A stretch of 64,000 nt of DNA from Anagrus nilaparvatae. Lineage: Eukaryota; Arthropoda; Insecta; Hymenoptera; Mymaridae. The stretch lies in the NCBI GenBank assembly GCA_022575985.1, contig JAKSXM010000247.1:6409501-6473500 (forward strand). Direction: 5' to 3'. The notes below the pieces were generated by a model. That model had not been told where the DNA came from, did no database searches, and saw only the letters and a program-made list of their open reading frames with translations. Shown here one piece after another: positions 11,925 through 23,308 of the stretch (positions within the stretch are counted from its first letter, which is position 1; every line of letters begins with the position of its first letter). The translations under genes were made by a program, and so were the position numbers.

Positions 11925-13142
11925 ACTGCTAAAAAACGATAAAAATCAAAATTTTGTATTTAAGGCATTTGGTGTGAGCTCGTTCACATCAAAGCCTAAA
12001 AATTATTTAAATAAAGAAAATATGTAAAATTTTCCTGGGAATCCGAGTCTCACCTTGTTTAAATCGTTCGGAGTCATGTAGTGCGGCAAAATTCCAAAAT
12101 ACTGCTAAAAAACGATAAAAATCAAAATTTTGTATTAAGGCATTTGGTGTGAGCTCGTTTACATCAAAGCCTAAAAATTATTTAAATAAAGAAAATATGT
12201 AAAATTTTCCTGGGAATCCGAATCTCACCTTGTTTAAATCGTTCGGAGTCATGTAGTGCGGCAAAATTCCAAAATACTGCTAAAAAACGATAAAAATCAA
12301 AATTTTGTATTAAGGCATTTGGTGTGAGCTCGTTTAGATCAAAGCCTAAAAATTATTTAAATAAAAAAAATATGTAAAATTTCCCTGGGAATCCGAATCT
12401 TACCTTGTTTGAATTGCTCGGAGTCATTTAGAGCGGGAAAATTCAAAAAAAATGCTAAAAAAGGATAAAAATCAAAATTTTGTATTTAAGGCATTTGGTG
12501 TGAGCTTGTTTACATTGAAGCCTAAAAATAATTTAAATAAAGAAAATATGTAAAATTTCCCTTGGAATCTGAATCTTACCTTGTTTAAATCGTTCGGAGT
12601 CATTTAGAGCGGGAAAATTCAAAAAAACTGCTAAAAAATGAGAAAAATTGAGGAAAATTCACGATTTTTCGGTTATTTTAGGGTCTAGGAAGTTCGATCG
12701 CATCTAGGTTGATATGGAATCCGAAAATATATATAAAAACACGCTTTTTCTGAGAAGCTCAATAAAAAATTCGGATATACAATTTTTCTGTAGTTTCCGT
12801 AATATACCCTGTGAATTTATCGATTTTCTGGCTCCCCGTGTAGGAATTTTCAAAAACTGATGGCATGACTGGATTTCTGAGGAAATTTTACTATAGTACC
12901 TCTTTTTTCATTATTTTTAATGATTTCCACAAGGAATGGCACATAAAAGAAGAATGGGTGGCTGAGGAAAGATGAAAACGTCTTTTTTTTTTCAAAAATT
13001 CGCCCTGGGCTTAGTTTTCAATATTAAGGGCTAAAATTTGGGGACATAGTCCATTTTGGATAGGTAATTGGCAAAAAAAAGTTTTTAGCCGGTTTCAGCG
13101 ACCCAACCTGGAAACTTTTACTGAATTCACTAAGAATCACTC
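11925..13142 (-). repeat. Right inverted repeat with four internal ~155-bp units
   Basis: Mirror image of 8,583-9,570. The internal unit (ACTGCTAAAAAACGATAAAA, GGCATTTGGTGTGAGCTCGT, AAATCGTTCGGAGTCAT) is repeated about four times between 11,925 and 12,650, against about three on the left. The copies are very alike, which points to recent unit amplification or gene conversion. Confidence 0.75.
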
Positions 13143-13410
13143 TTAATAATTATTAAAAATTTTCAAAAGAAATTGATTCCGATTGATTACTACAACTTAT
13201 TAATGAAGAAGACATAAATGTGTGCGCGCAACCATTTTATGTATTAAATTTTTTACCGGGCTCCTGAAGCACGAAAATTGTGCATTCTTTTCATGAAATA
13301 AAGTGACATACAGTCCAAAATCCGAAAATCGTTAGTGAGGGAGAAACATTGAGTTTCCTAATTGCAACATCCAGTTCAGGGCTGAGTCTCCCCGAAATTT
13401 TTGTGTGTGT
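13143..13410. other. Short spacer between two transposons
   Basis: No gene or repeat recognised; mixed composition. Confidence 0.3.
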
Positions 13411-14361
13411 ATATATGTCGTAGCCCCATAGGATAATCGGTTTTATAGGCTATAAGCCGGCCCATAGAGTAAAAATGCTCGAGCAAAATGCTCGAGACAT
13501 ATTTCGCTATGAAGCTGCGCGCTCCAGTTTTATAGCCTATAGGCCGGCTTTTAGCGTATAAAGCTGAAAGATGTCAGCTTCATAGACAAATATGAAAATT
13601 TCGAGACTCTTAATTTTAAATAATATAAATTTACCAATATTATGTCATGAATTCTTTATATTTATCTTATAGCTTTATTTACATTATTAAATTCTATCAA
13701 TTATTATAATAAATATAATAATAATATTAATAAATTTTTATAATTTTATATTTGAAAGAAAATATTATATTATTGTAAATATTTTTAGTTTATCGCTTTT
13801 CCTTGAACGTGAATGTTGTTTAATATCATATAATTCTAAATTTTTCTTAATCAACTTTTTTATTATTAACATGGAAAAATTAAATAGTGAAATACAAGAA
13901 GTTAGTGTTGATCGTGTTGTATTTAATAAAAAAATTAATGATTTTTACTCTACTCGCCGTGGTAATAAGTCAGTGTGGACTAAAGTACAAGAAAGTACTC
14001 AAAATTGGTGTAATTATCAATTTATTTTATTGTTACTAATTTTAAAGAAAATAAAGATAATCTAAAAATATTTACAATACTATTATAATTTGTAAAATAT
14101 AATGTAAATAAAGCTATAACATAAATATAAACAATTCATGACATAATATTGGTAAATTTATATTATTTAAAATTAAGAGTTTCGAAATTTTCATATTTGT
14201 CTATGAAGCTGACATCTTTCAGCTTTATACGCTAAAAGCCGGCTTATAGGCTATAAAACTGGAGCGCCCCGCTTCATAGCGAAATAGGCTTGCTCGAGCA
14301 TTATTACTCTATGGGCCGGCTTATAGCCTATAAAACCGACTATCCTATGGGGCTACGACAT
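13411..14361. mobile_element. 0.95-kb foldback element with ~270-bp inverted repeats
   Basis: The left arm (13,411-13,690) and right arm (14,100-14,361) are inverted copies. The edge GTCGTAGCCCCATAGGAT is followed by paired blocks TTTTATAGGCTATAAGCCGG, ATGCTCGAGC, GATGTCAGCTTCATAGAC and CATATTTGTCTATGAAG. The flanks are TATATA-rich, so the target duplication cannot be resolved. The core (about 13,700-14,100) holds only one short open frame. It is a non-autonomous DNA transposon of unassigned family. Confidence 0.75.
13871..14065 (+). CDS. Short unknown open frame in foldback core
   Basis: A 64-codon frame with a charged N-terminal two thirds (acidic then basic) and a Leu/Ile-rich C-terminal end that looks like read-through into AT-rich DNA. 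I do not recognise it. It sits between the inverted repeats and could be a transposase N-terminal remnant or chance. There is no supporting promoter or splice signal. Confidence 0.2.
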   Translation: MEKLNSEIQEVSVDRVVFNKKINDFYSTRRGNKSVWTKVQESTQNWCNYQFILLLLILKKIKII

Positions 14362-15908
14362 ATATACTATAAATTTTTAGGAAAAAAAATGTATAGATAA
14401 TATTTAGTATAAAATATTAAGATTATTTTCAGCTAAACAAGTTTTACTTTTTACTATAGCAAAATCATTCTAATAAATAAAAATGTTATAAATGAACATG
14501 TTACATGATCGTTGGTTATGAAAAAAAACAAAAGAGTTATAAATTTTTTATTTATGTATCTTTAAGGTGTCAAATTATACGTTTTCACGTATAATTTTCA
14601 ATAATTAAACTAAATTTTTATTTTTAGGAGGGCTGTCCAAGTCCTCCAGGGCCTCTGGCTATATTACTCGCAAAACTGTTCTAGATTTTGAAGACTTCTA
14701 ATCTACTAAAATTATAAATATATAAATTTTGGTTTACTTACTTTCAGAATTTTTTTAGTTGATCAAAAAATAAAATAAACGGTAATTTGTTTAAAAACTT
14801 GAACTAAGTTCTTTATTTAAAATGAATAAAATAATATTATTTAAATGAGGAAAACTACACTTCAAATTTTGAATAAAATTTAGTTAATAAAAACTTAATT
14901 AAAAATTTAAGTTAACAATTTAAAATTTAGAATCTTTTTTTTTTTAAATCAAGAGAAACTGAATTCAAACTATAAACACAAAAACCCGTGCACTGGCTTG
15001 AGGTAAAATTGAAAGAGGCCGCCTTTGGGGCGAGCATGGGTATTTAAGCACTTGAACTTTTGATAAGAATATTCCCTACTCTAATTTCCCACCCGCGACT
15101 CGACACTTGAGATGTCAATATCTCATTGGCTGATAGGGATAGCGCCCGGAAAGGTACTCAAGAAGGGGACTACTTTTATCAATTTTCAAGTTTAGGCCCT
15201 CGCGCAAAATGCATGGAGGGGTACCTGCGTTATGAAATAGATCACCTCATGTTGCAGGTGCATATTTTGACTATTTAATCAATAATTTATGGATTTTCAG
15301 TACAAAGGTTTTCTATGAATATTTAAATTCTACACTGAGAATAACCCGTGGTTGAATTAATGTTTTTGTACTTTGAACTCAGTTTTTCTTCAAGTTTTCC
15401 CATAAATATTTTATGTTTTGAAAATTTTAAGTGCTTTTAAACTAAGCTACTATTTTTTTGAATCAAAATTTTAAAATATTTAAAGGAAAATTTTTAATTT
15501 TCATTATTTTTTTATTAGTAAAATTTTATGAGGGAATAATTTTCATTCTAAAATTATTTCCTCACGAAAATTATACTCTGAACTATTAAATTTATTTTAA
15601 TGGCAATTACTTATTCTAGCAATAAAATTTAAAAATATAAAACTTAAAAATTATTTGAATAAAAATAACTATTTTAATACTAAAAACGAAAGTAGTTAAT
15701 TAATTAATTTAGTTTGAACATCAGTTTTCCTTTCCGAGCTTTTAATTTTCCTTAAAAACGTATATGTTTAAAACTTAAAAATAAAAACTCGCAAAGGAAA
15801 TGCACGATCTCTTAAATTGTTTTCACGATTCCTTTTACATCTTTCATTGGCTATTTTTCGTACTTAAAGAAAAAAATCGTTTTTCTCGCAAATGAAAATT
15901 TAGGTACA
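14362..15908. other. Spacer, no gene seen
   Basis: Mostly AT-rich. Two GC-richer patches (14,628-14,690 and 14,985-15,250) have no open frame with recognisable motifs and no inverted-repeat structure that I can see. Confidence 0.35.
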
Positions 15909-15924
15909 CGAATATCTAGACCTT

Positions 15925-16090
15925 CACCGAGGCCGAGGTGAGGCAAGGTTTGATATAAATGACCGAGACCGAGGCGAGGCGAAAGATGGATCTCGCCTCG
16001 CCTCGGACTCGGCCGAGGTCAAAAAATCATTACCTCGGTCTCGCCTCGGCCTCGCCTCGGTCTCGGCCGAGATCCTCGCCCGAGGTTTGA
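15925..16090. repeat. GAGGC-rich subterminal array, left end of hAT
   Basis: Many copies of CCTCGGTCTCG / GAGGCGAGGC-type words in both orientations make a GC-rich island in AT-rich DNA. hAT transposases bind short subterminal repeats, so these are likely binding sites. Confidence 0.75.
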
Positions 16091-16157
16091 TAAGACAAAA
16101 AACAATTAAAATTCTAATTTAAATCTAAATTCATGTTTATTTAAAAAAAAAAATATT

Positions 16158-17090
16158 TTATACAGATTGCAGTAAATAATCGTTATCGAAGCCACATATT
16201 TCAGATACTAAATCCGATTTCACCCAAGCACTTATACGTAGTAATGCCGTTAGAGCATCATTTTTCAATGATCGTCTCTTAGGCTGATCAATCAAAGAAG
16301 CATCTGAAAACGAGCGTTCTACGGGAACTGACGTGGCCATGATCGACAGCTTGTCTCTGGCTATTTTTGATAAAATTGAGTAAAAATCCTCGTGCTCTCT
16401 CCACCAATCTAATATATTTGTATATTCACGAGCACATGGTGCATCTAAATAGTTGTTTAACTCTTCTTCCCAGTTTTGTTCCTCATCTTCATCAAAAATA
16501 ACTGAAAAATCCAGCAACTTATTATTATTAACTTCCTTTTTTGGGGTTTCATTTTTCACATCTTTGCATTGTTTAAACGTATAATATTTGTATATTTTTT
16601 TAAAACATTTGAAACTTTCTTTCTCTAGTTCTTGTCCCCAAGAAGTTTTAGCAAATTTTTTTTTATGTCTTGGGTCTAAAATAAGGGAAGCACTGTAGAA
16701 CCAATTACATTGTCTAAAGTGCTTTAAAAGTTTAGTTTGACCTTTCTGAAAAGCTTCTATTAAAATTCCATCTAATCGCGATCGATCATTTTTTTTTTTT
16801 TAATCAGACGTAATCTTTTAGACTTTATCAAGTAAAATGTTGAATGCTAAAACTGCAGTGGGAAGCGTGGGGTACTTTTCAGCTGATAAAAGATCTGATA
16901 CATGTTTAAAAATTTGTAAATATTATATAACGATATCTAAGCATCCCATTCAATGTCAAGTAGTCTAAGCTCTCTCATTTGTAGGTTATTATCACTTAAC
17001 GATTTTATGGGAGCTTTTAAATTCTCAAAAACTTCCAACATTTGAAGACTGCTATTCCATCTTGTAGTTTTTAATAACTAATAAATAACT
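16158..17090 (-). pseudogene. hAT transposase C-terminal fragment
   Basis: The best open part (16,158-16,559) carries the hAT dimerisation domain: an ILDWWREHED helix, then LSKIARDKLSIMATSVP and VERSFSDAS, the family signature. Upstream on the same strand, in broken frames, are a TRWNSSLQML motif near 17,075 and an LDPRHKKKF motif near 16,680, in the right order for hAT. Stops and frame changes occur between 16,790 and 17,050. The BED-type zinc finger and the early catalytic aspartates are absent, so it cannot mobilise the element. It is flanked by the GAGGC arrays. Confidence 0.85.
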
Positions 17091-17184
17091 TTTAATTAAT
17101 ATAAATAATTTTTAACGGTTTACACAATCAACGCGAGAAATTCTTTTTCTGCTAGTATAAATGTGATTGGCGGAATATTTTAAA

Positions 17185-17370
17185 TTTTTTGCGAGGCAGA
17201 ACGAGGCGAGGCGAGGCGAGTCGAGGCGAGTCCGAGGTTTACAAAAAGACAGTCTTGGCCTCGCCTCGGTATAACGAGAATTTCAATTTTCCGATCTCGC
17301 CTCGATCTCGCCTCGGGCTCGCCTCGCCTCGCCTTGCTCAAAGCGAGGCCACCTCGTTACCTCGGTGAAG
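17185..17370. repeat. GAGGC-rich subterminal array, right end of hAT
   Basis: Runs of GAGGCGAGGCGAG and the complement make the second GC island, mirroring the left end. Confidence 0.75.
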
Positions 17371-17528
17371 GTCTACGAATATCCAAAAAAATCTGTAACT
17401 TCCGTGTTTTTCTCTAAATATTTCCAGAGCATAATATGTTTTAAAAATTATTCATACACGGGGAAAAATTTAGAGAATATAAGCTTAAGCTACACGGAGA
17501 AAAATTTCGAGACGGCACCTGACGTTAC

Positions 17529-18243
17529 AAAGGGTACCTTGTCTGAGTTTTGAGTAAAAATAACGTAATTTTTCTTATTAATCTTCTCAAAAATTTTATT
17601 GGATAATAAAAAGATTTTTTCACAGCTATTTTATACACTCATAATAAACACAAAAAAAATTTTATATTTTCTCTTTTTTACATATAATGAGATGGCGTTG
17701 AAATTGGTGTCTAAAAAAAAAGTTCCAAATTGGCCCACATCATAACTCGGTTTAAAATCATCTAAAATAAAAAAAAAACACCATAAAGTACATGAGTTTT
17801 TGCTTGGAATCATCTACAATCAATAAAAAATATTAAAAATTAAAAAAGTTATGAAGGTAAATAGAAAAGTCGAAATTTGACCATATTTTTATCCACAAAA
17901 CGAAGCCTAGAGACCAAAAAATTTTACCGATTGGGTTGATTGTAAATCAAAAAATGCAGAATTTCATAATAAATCGATTAAAAAAAAAAATTGAAATCGG
18001 ACCAATAGTTTTTTGTTATACTGTGGGCCATTTTCAAAGAGTTCGTTTTGAGAAAAACGCGTTTAAAGTTTCGGATCTTGTATTCTTGCATACTGGCACA
18101 TTCACTTTGAGGCGCAGTTGTTTATTTATTATTTGCGAAATTCATTCAAAATTTTTTTTCTATATTCTTAAATACTTTTTGAATACAAATCAATTTAAAA
18201 AAAAAAATCTATTTTTTATTTGAAAACTCAGACAAGGTACCCT
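17529..18243. mobile_element. 0.7-kb palindromic MITE-like element
   Basis: Both ends carry AAGGGTACCTTGTCTGAG in inverted orientation. Internal blocks also pair, for example TTGGCCCACATCATAAC on the left with GTTATACTGTGGGCCA on the right. The open frame at 17,936-18,223 runs through one arm and has no family resemblance, so I do not call it a gene. The target duplication is unclear. Confidence 0.65.
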
Positions 18244-18352
18244 TAATTTATGAATACACTTAAAGTTTAAATAGGGGTATAAAAATAGTATGATAATGAT
18301 GACACAAACAGATAATTGAATATAATAAATAAATAGCTAAAGATTATATATA

Positions 18353-18571
18353 TGTTGTGTAAATATGTATATATATGTATTATAGTGTATGTGTGTAAGT
18401 CGGAGCGCTCCCCTCCTCCTTTTTATATGTATATTCTATCAGAGCTCAGTGCTCGCCAAGATCGCAAGCTAATAATAGCTAATAAAGTTATACGTCTTAT
18501 TAAATAATTAGTGCAATTCTTAGTATTATCAAACGCCATTACCATCACCATCTAATCAATTCATAACATTT
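18353..18571 (+). repeat. Candidate solo LTR (~220 bp) with primer-site-like 3' flank
   Basis: It begins TGTTGTGTAAATATG, contains a GC-rich stretch, a TTTTTATATG box and a GCTAATAAAG polyadenylation-like signal, and ends CATAACA. The following TTTTAGCATCCCGG resembles the bases just after the gypsy LTR end at 48,459 (TTTTGGTC...GGGGCATCC). There is no internal retroelement sequence to the right, so it is a solo or truncated LTR at most. Confidence 0.35.
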
Positions 18572-18589
18572 TAGCATCCCGGATAGAAC

Positions 18590-19078
18590 CCATGAAATAT
18601 ATTTAAATAAGAAAATCAAGTATTTTCAAATAATTTCAACAAGATAAACATACGGCGGAGCATAAAATAAATTTATTATATTTAAATTTATTAAAAAGAT
18701 ATTGTTGCATCAATTGACCAGTACTGGGTTGAAATAAATTTATTTAACTAATCTTTTATTATCTAGTTATACTTTTCGCCTGCTTTAATTACAGGCCTTA
18801 TCAATAACTGTAAAAAATATGTTTACATATATAAAAATGGTTAAAAATTATTAATACAAAAAAATATATATATAAAAAATTTTACCTATAAGACAATCAT
18901 GGTATCGACATTTTAATAAAAATTTTCTTTTAGAAAGTGATGTAGCCAGTTTTTGTATTAAAAAAGAGTATTTATTTAATCCTTTTATAGCTTCAGGGTT
19001 GTGATGTTTTACCTGATTGAGAAAGGCCGGTTTTGGGTCGACGAACTTGAATACTATTGAATACTATTTATGAAATTT
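18590..19078. other. AT-rich spacer, no gene seen
   Basis: No motif or supported frame. Confidence 0.35.
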
Positions 19079-20112
19079 TTTTTTTTTTGGTCCCTTTCAA
19101 GAAGGGGCCTTTTTCGTAGGACGTGAAGAATGCTTTAACGCATACCATACACCGCGTACTGTATGGTTATGTGGGACTCAACCTCAAATTTATGGTTGCC
19201 CAGATACTCAGATACCCAGTATAACTGAGGAGGAATTACAATACCCACTAAACTCCCCACCCTCCTGCATTTATGACAATATCATAGAATCCGGATCGGG
19301 ACTCCCTGTTTAGGTATTACTTCGGTCCGGAAACAATGCAGCCAAGGCATTTCTTCGCCATACCCTGTCAATAAAAGAGGAGAGTTTCCTATGAGAGGAA
19401 ACCTTCCTCCTTTTTTTTAATCAGTGTCGCCCGTACGTACTCTGCCACACTGTACCAGTTAGCGGTACTGCGCAGCATTTCCGGGACGACTCCTTCCGGC
19501 CTCCATTCATCGAAGGGCGGTCGCCCTTCAGCGAAGCGAGGACACCCAAAAAAGGTGTGCTCAGCGGTATCCAGCTCGCCCGGGCAATGCAAGCATTCCG
19601 GAGATGTCACCTTGCGCCACTTGAAAAGCATATCGCGGAAATAACTGTGACCATTTAGGAACTGTGTGAGGTAGAAGTCTACCTCCCCATGATCACGGTT
19701 CAACCAGTTTTCCAAATCGATTATAAGGCGGTGCGTCCAACGTCCCCTCGGAACAATCCACCTATACTGCCAGCATTCCATTGTGCGGGAGCGAGCGCGA
19801 ACGGAAGCTACGTCGCGCTCTTCTTCCTCACGGTTATAGATCGCCTGCCTTTCCAAGGCAAGCAGATCAATGGGAATTACCCGAGTCACCACCTGGATCG
19901 CTGGCTCTGATACAGTCTTGTACGAGCAAGCGATTCGAAGTGCCCCCTGCCTTTGTACTGCCTTTAGTTTCTTGACATTGTCCGCCCACACTTCTGCACC
20001 GTAGAGCAAGATGGAGTTGACTGTCGTCATCAACTGCCTCCTCTTCTCTGATCTGGGACCGCCGATGTTCGTCATCAGCCACCAGAGGGACTTTGTCACT
20101 CTTTGAATTACT
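19079..20112 (-). mobile_element. 5'-truncated R1-clade non-LTR retrotransposon
   Basis: On the minus strand the order is: coding region, a ~300-bp 3' untranslated stretch, then a run of 13 A (19,079-19,091). Truncation is at about 20,112, where the sequence switches abruptly to a tandem repeat. A short 3' piece ending in poly(A) is the usual product of incomplete target-primed reverse transcription. Confidence 0.75.
19389..20111 (-). pseudogene. ORF2 C-terminal domain of R1-like retrotransposon
   Basis: About 240 codons remain. The N-terminal part has the MTNIGGPR..RR and SILLYGAEVWAD motifs that follow the reverse-transcriptase domain in R1-clade proteins. A stretch close to VQRQGALRIACSYKTVSEPA and the PIDLLALER block follow, both typical of R1-like C-termini. 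The last third holds a cysteine-histidine knuckle, CLHCPGELDTAEHTFFGCPR (C-x2-C-x8-H-x4-C). Endonuclease and reverse transcriptase are missing. The first ~16 codons of the continuous frame belong to the adjoining repeat, not the element. The remaining frame is intact, so the insertion may be fairly young. Confidence 0.85.
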
Positions 20113-20720
20113 CCAGGAAATGCAAATTTTTTGCAAATAGTGTAAAGAAAATGGAACATTACAAAAAAATTTTTAATTAGTTAAATTTTTTATTGCCTAT
20201 ATATGTTTTTGAGGTCGCTAATTTTGATTCTGAAGTAAGATTTATTGAATTCCTCTAGGATTTGAAAAATTTTTGCAATTAGTGTAAAGAAAATAGAACA
20301 TTACAAAAAAATTTTTGATTATATAAATTTTATGCTGTGTATATATGTTTTCGAGGTCGCTAATTTCGAATATGAAGTCAGATTTATTATATTCCTCCAG
20401 GAAATGCAAAATTTTTGCAAATAGTAAAAGAAAAGGTAGACATTTAAAAAATACTTAGGTTAAGTAAATTTTATTTGGTCTTTATATGTTTATGAGGTCG
20501 CTGATGACGACTCTAAAGTCAAGTTTACTTTTTTTCTTTAGGAATTGCAAAATTTTTGCGATTTTTTTTCACACAAAAATTTAAAATTAATAAATAAAAT
20601 TTCAAACAGCAAAATTTCATGAGTTATTTACACGTTTATTTAAGCTATTGATCTAATTTTGAAGTATATTAATTGAAGCCATGCATAAAATTGCAAACAT
20701 TAAAAAATTTTTGGAAATTA
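20112..20720. repeat. Tandem repeat, ~140-bp unit, about four copies
   Basis: Units share AGGAAATGCAAAATTTTTGC, AATAGTGTAAAGAAAA, ATATATGTTTTCGAGGTCGC and CTAATTTTGA blocks, starting near 20,112, 20,257, 20,395 and 20,535. The R1-like fragment is inserted at or next to the first unit. Confidence 0.75.
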
Positions 20721-21320
20721 AGAAAAACTATGTATGTTTTTTATTAAGCTGCTAATGTTTAAAAAAGCTACTTTTAAATAGTGAATATAGGTTTTTAAGA
20801 TTGCTAAATTTAAGACTAAGAATTGAAATTCACAGTTCAAATTAACTTGCAATGAACACAAAAATTTTGCAAAAAAGAATTTTTAAATTAAAAAATAGAA
20901 GAATTTTTATTAACAACAGAATACATGAATATAACGATTTTATTGTGATAAATAGTTGAAAAAAATAAAATTTCGCCAGACTAATTTTTTTCTCGCAAAA
21001 TAGTTGCAAAAACATTTTGTTAAAAGCAATAAAGATATAAAATTTTACAGTATATAATTCATTTTACTAAAATTTATTGTTATCATAAGCTTTCAATTTT
21101 GCTATTTTTTCTTAAATCCAAACAAATAAGAAAATGTATAAATAAAAAAACTCAGCAATATATTTTTAAATAATAATATATATTCATGAATTTTTTTGAA
21201 TATAATAATTTTTAATTTAATTTTTGTATATACTTATTTTTATGCAGAATTTTCTTGAAAATATTAACAATATACTTTTAAATTTTTGATACATACATTT
21301 TATCACTTCAAACTTTTTTA
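20721..21320. other. AT-rich spacer
   Basis: Decayed continuation of the repeat to about 20,900, then homopolymer-rich DNA without a supported frame. Confidence 0.35.
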
Positions 21321-21324
21321 TGGC

Positions 21325-22549
21325 CTAGTTTTCAATATCATCTATTTCTATATCTTCTAATCCAATATCATAAAAAATATCACAATCGTCTTCTATCTCT
21401 GCTCCCATTTCAGGAACATTTGGAGCTTTTAGCAATTCTCTTGCCTCAGAACTTAAAGATCTTAATGGTTTTTTATAATTATATCGCAAATTTGATATGA
21501 ATATTGACGGAATTTGCAAGAAGACGACAAAACAAATCATTCATAGTTAATTCTCTATTACTTTTACGTGTAAAAAATAAACGGAATTGTCTGACGTACT
21601 TATTCATCGCTTCTGCAGCCTCCTCTGACAATTGTCCAATGGGCACTATTGTGCTTTCGATAATTCTGCTGCATGGAGCAGTTCTTTATGAACAGTAGGC
21701 GTTAGATTAAACCATGAGTATTTTTTCCTGAATAACCTCGCGGTTTCAACGGCATAAGTTTTATATTTCTCCTGGTCGATATTTTGTCCACATGATAAAG
21801 TTTGCAAAATCACGTGGAATCTTTTGATTAAATCTATATCTATACCAGTTATTTGTGATGCTTTTTCCTCATTATTAAAAAATTGGCAAGTTGTGTTGCC
21901 ATCATTTGAGTTACCTGCTATTTGCTTGGGTTCATCGTCCCTTAAATTCATTTCTTTTTTAAGTAACTCTTTAATATATTTTTTGTGCGTTTGAACAATC
22001 TTTTGTGTACCATCATTTTTACGACCTTGAGATTGGCATATTGAAAGCTTGGTGGATAAAGCATATAAGCATTCAAAACATATTATCCAGGCATGCAAGG
22101 AAGATATACCATACTTCAAATTAGATGTATTTATAGGTGTTCTTAATGTCTTGTCAACATCACTCAAGTCTTTATCCCTTAACCCACAAATATAACACTC
22201 TTTTGTATAAGCCGTTTCAGTAATGGCATTAATTGACTTGACATCGTACATTGTAGACATGAATTCATAGCACACTTTAATATTTTCAAGTTAAAGAAAG
22301 TATGAGGTTTTAAATTTTTAATTTGGTTTTTACGGTTAGCCTTCTCTTTAACTATATATTCAGTAGTTTCTTTGGCGAATTTAATACTGATAGGTCGACA
22401 ATACATAGGTGATTGTGGTTTCTCATATTAGTCCATAAAATTTTATCAACTTTACCGTTCTCTTTAGTTGTAACCAGCTGTAGAGGGACCAAAGATGATA
22501 CATATACACTTGAGTCATCAATAGATTCTCCATTTTCATTAATGAACAT
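21325..22549 (-). pseudogene. RAG1/Transib-like transposase, C-terminal part, frameshifted
   Basis: At least four overlapping minus-strand frames (22,352-22,549; 22,179-22,406; 21,646-22,275; 21,325-about 21,690) together follow one protein family. They show an FAKETTEYI block, a CYICGLRD zinc-binding pair, SSLHAWIICFECL, then TVHKELLHAA. After a frameshift near 21,665 there is IGQLSEEAAEAMNK followed by an FRLFFTRKSNR-like basic stretch. The last block lines up with the region around the third catalytic acid of RAG1 and Transib transposases (SE-x3-E-x2-NK, then R-x-FR and an R-x-SR/K). The family assignment rests on remembered motifs, so it is moderate. The N-terminal half is missing; the frame ends at 22,549 against an LTR-like repeat. 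A small frame change at 21,540-21,600 precedes an acidic tail. Confidence 0.55.
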
Positions 22550-23303
22550 TTGTTCACTTATTAATAAAAAATAACTTGTTCATATGACTTTAATTAAAAA
22601 AACCTAAAGAACTATTAATGATATAGAAAACTAGTTTAGTTATATAAAAAATTAACTAATTATCGCTAATAATAGAATACTAATTCCGGAGCTATAAAAA
22701 TGCGCTCTTGTTGCTTTGTAGTCTAAAACGACAGTGACGATCATCGTGCGCGGGGGAAAAATGCTTCATGCGAGCGCCGCAAGCCGCGGGCTCTTTCTTT
22801 TTTACTTTACAACGCGGCAATATTTAATATTCTGCGTTACAGTGGCAGTTATTATATGCAAAACTTTTAAAAAATTCATGCTGCAATAAATAAATCATAG
22901 TGACGTTATTGCTGAATAGAAGATGGAATTTGGCGCGGGTTTATACCACCCCCCCCCCCCCAAAAAAAATCATACGAACTTGGGCTTGTTTCTTCTTCCT
23001 TGAAATCTTATCCGGTTCGGCGCGCGCAGTTCTTCACCGTTCTACCGCCATTAGCAAGTGCGCTTTTTATGTGTGTAAAGGTAGAAGAAAAGGGGACCAA
23101 GCACCGAGAAAAAGTGATCAGGCCGCACTCTACGCGCATTCAAAACGACGCAAAAAAGAAATTTTCAGTGATAGCAGCCACCTCAAGAAACAAAATTTTG
23201 TCGGCTGCTGGCTTTATTAAAGATAAGTTTTGTTTAAAAAATTAGTATATGTTTGGTGTTTAAATCAACTTAAATATTACAGATGCTTTTAAAATTAATT
23301 TTT
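22550..23303 (-). repeat. LTR-related repeat, copy A
   Basis: Near-identical to 50,640-51,390 over about 750 bp in the same orientation, including a 14-C run and a GC-rich stretch. The left ~290 bp (22,550-22,841) is also shared with copy B at 23,360-23,648. The right ~460 bp (22,842-23,303) occurs only in A and C. The two open frames here (22,900-23,220 and 23,000-23,245) are repeat sequence without protein motifs. Confidence 0.8.
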
Positions 23304-23308
23304 ATGTC

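Larger units (their letters stand above)
8583..13142. mobile_element. 4.56-kb DNA transposon with ~1-kb inverted repeats, TTAA edges
   Basis: The two ends are long inverted copies. Each begins GAGTGATTCTTAGTGAATTC and continues for about 1 kb with the same blocks in mirror order. TTAA sits directly outside both ends (8,579-8,582 and 13,143-13,146), as in TTAA-targeting superfamilies such as piggyBac or Kolobok; TTAA could also be part of the repeat. Between the arms lie a transposase-like fragment (10,136-10,720), AT-rich DNA and a GC-rich block at 11.6-11.8 kb. The superfamily is not settled. Confidence 0.75.
15917..17375 (-). mobile_element. hAT transposon, internally deleted, exact 8-bp TSD
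   Basis: The ends are inverted copies of TAGACCTTCACCGAGG. Immediately outside lies the same 8 bp, CGAATATC, on both sides (15,909-15,916 and 17,376-17,383), the target-site length of hAT elements. The interior encodes the C-terminal part of a hAT transposase on the minus strand. At 1,459 bp the copy is shorter than an autonomous hAT and lacks the N-terminal zinc finger and most of the catalytic core. Both ends carry dense GAGGC/GCCTC repeats. Confidence 0.9.

Noticed and set aside
19689..20136. Several overlapping frames in the R1-like fragment
   Set aside because: Shadows of the R1 C-terminal frame on the minus strand.
22900..23245. Two overlapping plus-strand open frames of 106 and 81 codons
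   Set aside because: They lie in LTR-related copy A; the frames are not kept in copy C, which otherwise matches closely.
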